6,606 nt of DNA from Wenzhouxiangella sp. (lineage in GTDB: Bacteria > Pseudomonadota > Gammaproteobacteria > Xanthomonadales > Wenzhouxiangellaceae). Each line of letters opens with the position of its first letter. Within the stretch, counting starts at the first letter, position 1. This document shows, piece by piece, positions 1-4,900 of this stretch. Both the position numbers and the translations under genes were made by a program. Under the pieces are notes generated by a model. That model saw only the letters and a list, made by a program, of their open reading frames with translations, was not told the DNA's origin and made no database searches. The stretch is taken from NCBI GenBank assembly GCA_007127425.1, contig SKZJ01000012.1, forward strand, positions 1 through 6,606, in the 5' to 3' direction.

Positions 1-58
1 CGACGTGACGCCGATCCCGCACAACGGCTGCCGTCCTCCCAAGAAACGTCGCGTGTAA
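1..58 (+). CDS. rpsK: 30S ribosomal protein S11, C-terminal end (partial)
   Basis: Only the last 18 codons and the TAA stop (56-58) are present; the gene begins upstream of the window. The visible peptide, DVTPIPHNGCRPPKKRRV, matches the C-terminus of E. coli S11 as I recall it. The HNGCRPPKKRRV tail is the most diagnostic part of the protein. S11 is a small-subunit platform protein that contacts 16S rRNA near the decoding-site platform. Its position directly before rpsD is the standard alpha-operon order. The 25-bp spacer to rpsD carries no promoter-like signal, so rpsD is presumably read from the upstream operon promoter. Confidence 0.96.
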   Translation, partial: DVTPIPHNGCRPPKKRRV

Positions 59-83
59 GGCACAAGAGCGGACTTAATCAGAT

Positions 84-710
84 ATGGCTAGATATACCGG
101 ACCGACCTGCAAACTCGCACGACGCGAGGGTGTGGACCTCAATCTCAAGAGCCCGGCGCGCGGGCTGGAATCGAAGTGCAAGCTCAACCAGCCCCCGGGT
201 CAGCATGGTGACAGCCGGCGTCAGCGACTGTCCGATTATGCCCTGCAGCTGCGTGAAAAGCAGAAGGTCAGGCGCATGTACGGTGTGCTGGAGCGGCAGT
301 TTCGCAATTACTACAAGGAAGCGGCCCGCCAGAAAGGCGCGACCGGTGAAGTGTTGCTTCAGCTGCTCGAAAGCCGCCTCGACAACGTGGTGTACCGCAT
401 GGGTTTTGCCGTGACACGCGCCCAGGCTCGCCAGCTGGTGAGCCACAAGTCGGTCGAGGTCAACGGGAAGGTGGTCAATATTCCCTCCTACCAGATTCGT
501 CCGGATGATCGCATTTCCATTCGGGAAAAGGCGCGCAAGCAACTTCGTATCCAGGAAGCGATCACCGTGTCACGCGAGCTTGATCTCGTGCCGGGCTGGA
601 TCGACGTGGACTCCGAGAAGTTGGAAGGCGTGTTCAAGGCAGCGCCGGATCGCGACGATCTGCCGCCGGACATCAACGAAAGCCTGATCGTCGAGCTCTA
701 CTCGAAGTAA
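84..710 (+). CDS. rpsD: 30S ribosomal protein S4
   Basis: This 208-aa protein is full length (E. coli S4 is about 206 aa) and starts MARYTGP, the usual S4 start. S4 is a primary 16S rRNA-binding protein that nucleates assembly of the 30S body and helps form the mRNA entry channel. In E. coli it also represses translation of its own operon through a leader structure upstream of rpsM, which lies outside this window. Visible hallmarks are PGQHG (about residues 38-42), [22 protein letters not shown] in the N-terminal domain, the S4 RNA-binding domain (about 97-160, with [26 protein letters not shown] and NIPSYQ), and the C-terminal [12 protein letters not shown]. Only two cysteines (C9 and C32) occupy the region that forms a four-cysteine zinc site in zinc-type S4 proteins, so this is probably a non-zinc form. 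The Shine-Dalgarno sequence is weak (an AGAGCGG stretch upstream), which fits translation coupled to rpsK. Confidence 0.98.
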   Translation: MARYTGPTCKLARREGVDLNLKSPARGLESKCKLNQPPGQHGDSRRQRLSDYALQLREKQKVRRMYGVLERQFRNYYKEAARQKGATGEVLLQLLESRLDNVVYRMGFAVTRAQARQLVSHKSVEVNGKVVNIPSYQIRPDDRISIREKARKQLRIQEAITVSRELDLVPGWIDVDSEKLEGVFKAAPDRDDLPPDINESLIVELYSK

Positions 711-755
711 TCAAGCCCGCTTACCCGGGCAACCGTTTCATAAATCCGAATTTTT

Positions 756-762
756 GGAGAGG
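756..762 (+). promoter_or_regulatory. Ribosome binding site that decides the rpoA start
   Basis: GGAGAGG lies 9 bp before the ATG at 772. An upstream in-frame TTG at 754 would overlap this site and has no Shine-Dalgarno sequence of its own. The ATG at 772 is therefore the better start. Confidence 0.75.
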
Positions 763-771
763 CATTCATCC

Positions 772-1776
772 ATGTCAGGCCAGATAAGCGAACTTGTCGG
801 CAAGATGCTCCGGCCGAAGGGTCTCATCGTTGATGAGATCTCCCCGCGGCGCGCACGCATTACGCTTGAGCCGCTCGAACGCGGGTTCGGGCATACGCTC
901 GGCAACGCGCTGCGCCGTATCCTGCTGTCGTCCATTCCCGGTAGTGCCATTACCGAGGTCGAAATCGATGGCGTGTTGCACGAATATACCGCCATTGAAG
1001 GCCTCCAGGAAGATATCGTCGAGGTCCTGCTGAACCTCAAGGAAGTGGCCGTTCGCATGCACCACCGCGAAGAGGCGACGCTGACCCTCTCGAAGAGCAA
1101 GAAGGGTCCTGTCACTGCCGGCGACATCCAGCTCGACCACGATATCGAGATCGTCAATCCCGATCTTGTCATTTGCAACCTGACCAAGAACATGGACTTG
1201 CGGATGCAGCTGAAGGTGACCCGCGGTGTGGGTTACGAACCGGCGACAGCGCTGAAATTCACCGAAGAAGAGACGCGCACGATCGGTCGACTGCAGCTCG
1301 ACGCTTCTTATTGCCCGGTTCACCGCGTGGCCTACAGCGTTGACAGTGCCCGTGTCGGACAGCGAACCGACCTGGACAAGCTGGTGCTCGATATTGAAAC
1401 CAACGGCACCATGAGCTGCGAGGACGCGGTCAAGTTGGCCGCCGGTATTCTGGTGGACCAGATGTCCGTGTTTGTCGAGTTCGTTGCTCGCGAAAAGGAC
1501 GAGGAAGAGGGTGCCACCGAGACCTTCGACCCGATCCTGCTTCGACCCATCGACGACCTGGAACTGACGGTACGTTCGGCCAACTGTCTCAAGGCCGAGC
1601 ATATCCAGTATGTGGGCGATCTCGTGCAGCGCACCGAAACCGAGTTGCTCAAGACCCCGAACCTCGGCAAAAAATCGCTGACTGAAATCAAGACAGTGCT
1701 GGCGACCCATGACCTGTCGCTGGGTACCCGACTGGAAAACTGGCCGCCGCCCTCGTTGGCGCGTGCCGAGCACTGA
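772..1776 (+). CDS. rpoA: DNA-directed RNA polymerase subunit alpha
   Basis: From ATG 772 the protein is 334 aa, against 329 in E. coli. Alpha dimerises to start core polymerase assembly, and its C-terminal domain binds UP-element DNA and activators. The N-terminal domain carries [24 protein letters not shown], where R49 corresponds to E. coli R45, needed for assembly. It also has [20 protein letters not shown] and [16 protein letters not shown]. An acidic linker ([10 protein letters not shown], about residues 242-251) precedes the alpha-CTD, which begins at [28 protein letters not shown]-contact residues equivalent to E. coli R265, N268, C269, G296, K298 and S299 are all present as R268, N271, C272, G299, K301 and S302. 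The sigma-contact acidic pair D259/E261 is kept as D262/E264. The position equivalent to V287 is threonine. The start is set by GGAGAGG and by alignment to the usual N-terminus. The gene sits 61 bp after rpsD and 11 bp before rplQ. Confidence 0.98.
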   Translation: MSGQISELVGKMLRPKGLIVDEISPRRARITLEPLERGFGHTLGNALRRILLSSIPGSAITEVEIDGVLHEYTAIEGLQEDIVEVLLNLKEVAVRMHHREEATLTLSKSKKGPVTAGDIQLDHDIEIVNPDLVICNLTKNMDLRMQLKVTRGVGYEPATALKFTEEETRTIGRLQLDASYCPVHRVAYSVDSARVGQRTDLDKLVLDIETNGTMSCEDAVKLAAGILVDQMSVFVEFVAREKDEEEGATETFDPILLRPIDDLELTVRSANCLKAEHIQYVGDLVQRTETELLKTPNLGKKSLTEIKTVLATHDLSLGTRLENWPPPSLARAEH

Positions 1777-1780
1777 GGAG
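1775..1780 (+). promoter_or_regulatory. Ribosome binding site of rplQ overlapping the rpoA stop
   Basis: GAGGAG begins inside the rpoA TGA stop (1774-1776) and ends 7 bp before the rplQ ATG. A ribosome terminating on rpoA would sit over this site, which suggests translational coupling of alpha and L17. Confidence 0.7.
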
Positions 1781-1787
1781 TAGAACA

Positions 1788-2174
1788 ATGCGTCATCGCA
1801 AAGCAGGCCGTAAACTCAACCGGAACTCTCCGCACCGCCGTGCCATGTTCCGTAACATGACCGCCAGTCTGATCGAGCACGAGCTCATCAAGACCACGTT
1901 ACCCAAGGCCAAGGAGCTGCGTCGCGTGGCCGAGCCTCTGATCACCCTGGCCAAGGAAGACAGCGTCTCCGCCCGCCGCCTGGCGTTTAACCGCCTGCGG
2001 GATCGAGAAGCGGTCGGTAAACTGTTTTCGGAACTGGGCCCACGCTACAGTGAGCGTCCGGGTGGCTACCTGCGCATTCTCAAGTGCGGTTTCCGCGCCG
2101 GCGACAATGCGCCCATGGCCTACGTCGAACTGGTCGACCGCCCCGATGCCCCCGGCATGGAAGCGGCTGAATAA
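1788..2174 (+). CDS. rplQ: 50S ribosomal protein L17
   Basis: This 128-aa protein aligns along its full length with E. coli L17 (127 aa). L17 is a large-subunit protein near the peptide exit tunnel surface. Diagnostic segments in order are [13 protein letters not shown] at the N-terminus, [72 protein letters not shown], and a short variable acidic tail ending in EAAE. The gene starts 11 bp after rpoA with a strong GAGGAG site. It is the last gene of the alpha operon and is followed within about 30 bp by an intrinsic terminator. Confidence 0.98.
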   Translation: MRHRKAGRKLNRNSPHRRAMFRNMTASLIEHELIKTTLPKAKELRRVAEPLITLAKEDSVSARRLAFNRLRDREAVGKLFSELGPRYSERPGGYLRILKCGFRAGDNAPMAYVELVDRPDAPGMEAAE

Positions 2175-2177
2175 TTT

Positions 2178-2193
2178 TCCGGTTTTATCCGGA
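2178..2193 (+). other. Small hairpin just after the rplQ stop
   Basis: TCCGG (2178-2182) pairs with CCGGA (2189-2193) around a TTTTAT loop, giving a 5-bp stem. No T-tract follows, so it is unlikely to terminate transcription alone. It precedes the stronger terminator hairpin by 11 bp and could protect the 3' end of the mRNA or be incidental. Confidence 0.3.
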
Positions 2194-2204
2194 GGTTCAG
2201 GAAA

Positions 2205-2229
2205 GCCCGGCCATTGTGCCGGGTTTTTT
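2205..2229 (+). terminator. Rho-independent terminator of the alpha operon
   Basis: CCCGGC (2206-2211) and GCCGGG (2218-2223) form a perfect 6-bp GC stem with a CATTGT loop. A G-U pair and the AAA upstream of the stem can extend it against the T-tract. Six T's follow directly (2224-2229), then C and four more T's. It lies 30 bp after the rplQ stop, exactly where the alpha operon should end, and it separates that operon from the downstream cluster. Confidence 0.9.
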
Positions 2230-2253
2230 CTTTTAGAGAATGGCACCTGTAGG

Positions 2254-2282
2254 ATGCGTGCAGGTCGAAGGCCGGAACGCAT
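2254..2282. repeat. 29-nt imperfect palindrome, possible dispersed intergenic repeat
   Basis: ATGCGT (2254-2259) is the exact reverse complement of ACGCAT (2277-2282). Inside it, C2261 can pair with G2275, and GGTC (2263-2266) can pair with GGCC (2270-2273) around a GAA loop, with one G-U pair. The arms are equal in length (13 + 3 + 13), and 11 of 13 positions pair; the two mismatches are G-A and A-G. The flank reads GTAGGATGCGT. That recalls the GTAGG(G)TGCGT...ACGCA type of dispersed repeat found between genes in several proteobacteria. This link is from memory and is an inference. With only one copy visible, repetition in the genome cannot be shown here. Confidence 0.4.
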
Positions 2283-2297
2283 GCTGGACGAGGCATG

Positions 2298-2317
2298 ACC
2301 CCCCCGCCGGTGGGGGT
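2298..2317. other. C/G-tract hairpin in the intergenic region
   Basis: ACCCCC (2298-2303) pairs with GGGGGT (2312-2317) around an 8-nt loop; slipped pairings are also possible because the C-run is seven long. No T-tract follows on either strand, so an intrinsic terminator is not supported. It lies between the terminator of the alpha operon and the putative promoter of the asmA-like gene. Its role is unknown. Confidence 0.35.
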
Positions 2318-2348
2318 TGGTCCAAGCTCGTCTAACGCGCGAACTCGC

Positions 2349-2364
2349 CAGCCAACCAGCCAAC
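2349..2364. repeat. Perfect tandem duplication of the 8-mer CAGCCAAC
   Basis: CAGCCAAC occurs at 2349-2356 and again immediately at 2357-2364, with no mismatch. It lies just upstream of the putative -10 element of the asmA-like gene, across the region where a -35 element would fall. It may be a slippage product or a two-site operator-like element. Two copies of an 8-mer are too little to assign a function. Confidence 0.45.
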
Positions 2365-2377
2365 GAACCCATTAAGC

Positions 2378-2383
2378 TAGAAT
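2378..2383 (+). promoter_or_regulatory. Possible sigma-70 -10 element for the asmA-like operon
   Basis: TAGAAT matches TATAAT at five of six positions and lies 30 bp before the ATG of the asmA-like gene, downstream of the alpha-operon terminator where a promoter is expected. No good -35 hexamer is seen 16-18 bp upstream; the sequence there is the CAGCCAAC duplication. Recognition may therefore depend on an activator, or the true promoter lies elsewhere in the gap. Confidence 0.3.
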
Positions 2384-2401
2384 GACCCTTTACGCCTGTC
2401 C

Positions 2402-2407
2402 GGGGAG
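2402..2407 (+). promoter_or_regulatory. Ribosome binding site of the asmA-like gene
   Basis: GGGGAG ends 6 bp before the ATG at 2414. Together with the signal-anchor-like N-terminus encoded from that ATG, it fixes the start of the gene. Confidence 0.7.
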
Positions 2408-2413
2408 TTTTCC

Positions 2414-3994
2414 ATGCGCCGCAGTCTTATTCTGCTGGCCAGTCTGGCCATCATTTTCCTGGGATTGTGGGGTTCGGCGGTCATTTACCTTGACGAGGAA
2501 CGCCTGAAATCCATCGTTTCCTCGCACCTGAGTGCCCAGTCCGGTCGAAAGGTCGAGATTCGAGGATCCCTTTCCCTGCGTTTGATGCCCCGGCCACGAA
2601 TTCATGCCGAGGATGTGGTCGTGGCCGCTCCGGACGGTTTCGACGGCCCCCGTTTCCTCAACGCGGATGAACTGTCCATGTCCGTGCGATTGTTGCCGCT
2701 GATTCGGGGCAGCCTGACGCCACGCGAGGTGCGCTTGAGCGGGGCGACCGTCAACCTGTACACCGACGAGATGGGGCGCAGTTCGGTTGACGGGCTGGTG
2801 CGCTCGCCGGACGCCGAGATTCGACGAGGAGCCGAACTGCTTTCAACCCGCGAGATGCGCCTGGAAGACATCCGCGTGGTAATCAACGACATGAACGTGG
2901 GTCGGAGTCGCGCAGTGCATATCGACCTGGTGGAGTTTGATCGGTTTGCGTTTGATGAAGCGCTGGAGTTTCGTTTTCGGGGCAACCTGGGCGACCCGCC
3001 CCTGCTTTCGATGATGGAAGTCGAGGGGCTGCTTATGGTGCCGTCGACCCGTGAGAGGCCCGTGCGCCTTTCCAACATGCGCCTCAGCGGCAATCTGGCC
3101 GGGAGCGGCCTGCCGGTGCAACTGTTCGGCCATGTTTCCATGTCTTCGGCGCCGCTATTTGAGCTGGAACTGGGGGACGGCAGACTGCAGGTTGGCGGTG
3201 AGCAAGTTTCGATCGAAGGCAGCTACATCGGCCGTGAACGGGGTTACCTGCAGCTGCTTGCTCATACCGATCATCTGGCAATCGGTGATGGTGCAATCGG
3301 TGCGGGGCTGCTCGAAGAACAACTCCTGCCTCTCGCTCGGGGCATCGATGCTGACATCGAGGCCCGTGTCGGTGAGCTGCAGGTGCAGGGGGTGAATATC
3401 GAGGGCGTGAGCTTTCACCTGGCCGGACGCGATGGGCAGTTGCTGGTGGAAGCGTTGGCGGGGATGATGCCCGGCGGTGTCCTGTCGGGGCAGGGTGGCT
3501 GGGAGCTGCTCCAGGAACCGGTAGAAGGCGGCCTGGACATGGAGCTTTCCGTGGATGATGCCGGCACACTGCTTGCGGCATTCGGGTTGCCGCCGGTGCT
3601 GGAGGGAACCGGGCAGGTGCGCTGGACCTGGCTGCGCAGCCCCCCGCAAACGGGCGCGGGGCGCCTGGCCGAGGGACAATTCGAATTGTGGGATGGCAGT
3701 TGGATGATGGATTCCGATGATCGGGTTGGCTTTGATCGGATTGCTGGAAACTTCATGTATTCGCCTGGGGTGTTTGACGTCCCCGAGCTTGGTCTGACCC
3801 TCCCCGGTGGCGAGTTGCTGGGGTGGTTGTCGGTGGCGCTGGAGGCGGGCAGTATCGGCGGTCGCCTGGTGCGGCTCGAGGATGGCCGCGAGATCGGCCT
3901 GGCCGGATCAATCGATCAACTTGAGCTTTCGGACCGGCTGGTTCCGGACTCTCGCCGGGCGCCCGAGAACGGATCCGGAAACGACGGGTTTTAG
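2414..3994 (+). CDS. AsmA family protein
   Basis: This 526-aa protein has one N-terminal membrane segment (about residues 5-25, after MRR) and a long periplasmic part rich in short beta-strand-like stretches and no other clear membrane span. The N-terminal AsmA pattern is visible: GRKVEIRGSLSLRLMPRPRIHAEDVVVAAPDGFDGP (44-79), then a DELSMSVRLLPLIRGSLTPREVRLSGATVNLY segment, as in E. coli AsmA (GPLRW...P...LLPLL...V.LKGA). Near the end, GFDRIAGNFMYSPGVFDVPELGLTLPGG (from about 439) resembles the terminal AsmA repeat. The family is linked to outer-membrane assembly and, in recent work, to lipid transport across the periplasm, with beta-rich folds related to TamB and YhdP. At 526 aa it is shorter than E. 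coli AsmA (about 617), so it may be a compact relative rather than the orthologue. It is probably the first gene of a three-gene operon; its stop shares one base with the rarD start. Confidence 0.85.
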   Translation: MRRSLILLASLAIIFLGLWGSAVIYLDEERLKSIVSSHLSAQSGRKVEIRGSLSLRLMPRPRIHAEDVVVAAPDGFDGPRFLNADELSMSVRLLPLIRGSLTPREVRLSGATVNLYTDEMGRSSVDGLVRSPDAEIRRGAELLSTREMRLEDIRVVINDMNVGRSRAVHIDLVEFDRFAFDEALEFRFRGNLGDPPLLSMMEVEGLLMVPSTRERPVRLSNMRLSGNLAGSGLPVQLFGHVSMSSAPLFELELGDGRLQVGGEQVSIEGSYIGRERGYLQLLAHTDHLAIGDGAIGAGLLEEQLLPLARGIDADIEARVGELQVQGVNIEGVSFHLAGRDGQLLVEALAGMMPGGVLSGQGGWELLQEPVEGGLDMELSVDDAGTLLAAFGLPPVLEGTGQVRWTWLRSPPQTGAGRLAEGQFELWDGSWMMDSDDRVGFDRIAGNFMYSPGVFDVPELGLTLPGGELLGWLSVALEAGSIGGRLVRLEDGREIGLAGSIDQLELSDRLVPDSRRAPENGSGNDGF

Positions 3995-4896
3995 TGAGCG
4001 CCGAACACGAGACGCGACTCGGGCTGTTTGCCGGCCTGGGGGCCTTCTGCATCTGGGGCCTGGCGCCGCTGTACTTCAAGTTGCTGGGGCATGTCGGTGC
4101 CGACGAGATTATCGCGCACCGGGTGTTGTGGTCGGTCGTCCTGCTGGGGTTGTTCCTCGCGGTCCGGCATGGTCGCGGTGTGGTGCTGCATGTCCGCATT
4201 GCCCGACGCACCCTGGCGGCACTGACGATCAGCGGCATCCTGATCGCGAGCAACTGGCTGGTCTTCGTCTATGCCATCAATTCCGATCAGGTCTTGTCGA
4301 CCAGTCTCGGCTACTTCATCAATCCCCTGGTCAGTGTCCTGTTCGGCATGCTGTTCTTCCGCGAAACCCTCAATGGGCTGAGGCTGCTGGCAGTCCTGAT
4401 CGCTGCCGCCGGCACCTTGTACATGACGGTCCGGGTCGGCCAGTTCCCCTGGCTGGCACTCGCGCTTGCGGTGAGCTTTGCCCTCTACGGCGTGGTGCGA
4501 AAGAAGACCGATGTCGGCCCCATGGTCGGGTTGTTCTGGGAAACGCTATTGGTTGCACCCTTGGCACTGGCCTGGTTGTGGTGGCTGGCACAGGGCGAAC
4601 GCCTGCAGTTCGACATCGCCGAGGCCGGCGAAGCCACCCTGCTGGCCGGAACCGGCCTGATCACGCTGGTGCCGCTGGTGCTGTTCGCCGCCGCCGTCAG
4701 ACGACTGCAACTGGGAACCGTCGGGCTGATGCAGTATCTCGCGCCAAGCATGACCTTCGTTCTCGCGGTGTTCGTTTTCGGTGAGCCCTTCACTCGCGAT
4801 CACGCGATGACCTTTGCCTGCATCTGGCTGGCGCTCGTGCTGTTCACCTGGGGTGGTTGGGTACGGCACCGGCAAGCCCGCGTTCCCGTAAACTAG
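3994..4896 (+). CDS. rarD: RarD-type EamA family transporter
   Basis: This 300-aa protein aligns along its length with E. coli RarD (296 aa), a ten-helix inner-membrane protein of the drug/metabolite transporter superfamily with two EamA repeats. The substrate is not established; the name comes from a chloramphenicol-sensitivity phenotype in Pseudomonas. Matching segments are GLFAGLGAFCIWGLAPLYFKLL, ADEIIAHRVLWS, ASNWLVFVYAINSDQVLSTSLGYFINPLVSVLFGMLFFRE (the most diagnostic part), ALAVSFALYGVVRKK, and LGTVGLMQYLAPSMTFVLAVFVFGE in the second repeat. The start is the GTG at 3994, sharing its G with the TAG stop of the asmA-like gene. No strong Shine-Dalgarno sequence is visible (only ACGGG about 5 bp upstream), which suggests translation by re-initiation. 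No better in-frame start preserves the first helix. Confidence 0.93.
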   Translation: MSAEHETRLGLFAGLGAFCIWGLAPLYFKLLGHVGADEIIAHRVLWSVVLLGLFLAVRHGRGVVLHVRIARRTLAALTISGILIASNWLVFVYAINSDQVLSTSLGYFINPLVSVLFGMLFFRETLNGLRLLAVLIAAAGTLYMTVRVGQFPWLALALAVSFALYGVVRKKTDVGPMVGLFWETLLVAPLALAWLWWLAQGERLQFDIAEAGEATLLAGTGLITLVPLVLFAAAVRRLQLGTVGLMQYLAPSMTFVLAVFVFGEPFTRDHAMTFACIWLALVLFTWGGWVRHRQARVPVN

Positions 4897-4900
4897 TGCC

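Noticed and set aside
715..730. GCCCG/CGGGC hairpin between rpsD and rpoA as a terminator or attenuator.
   Set aside because: The stem is only 5 bp and the following sequence is not T-rich; termination here would also cut off rpoA and rplQ from their operon promoter.
754..771. A TTG start extending the alpha subunit by six residues.
   Set aside because: The TTG overlaps the GGAGAGG ribosome binding site of the ATG at 772, and the extra residues MERHSS have no counterpart in other alpha subunits.
775..1788. A 337-aa open frame on the minus strand, opposite rpoA.
   Set aside because: rpoA on the + strand is unmistakable and covers the whole interval; the minus product resembles nothing known.
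3084..3756. Several overlapping minus-strand frames of 113-174 aa inside the asmA-like gene.
   Set aside because: All are P/R/H-rich shadows with no ribosome binding site or family resemblance.
3807..4784. A 325-aa + strand frame spanning the end of the asmA-like gene and most of rarD.
   Set aside because: It is out of frame with both genes, is rich in R/A/G/P, lacks membrane or domain features, and overlaps two well-supported proteins.
4896..4898. A GTG overlapping the rarD stop as the start of the ABC gene, mirroring the asmA-like/rarD junction.
   Set aside because: That frame hits TGA two codons later; the ATG at 4901 is the first codon that opens the ABC frame.
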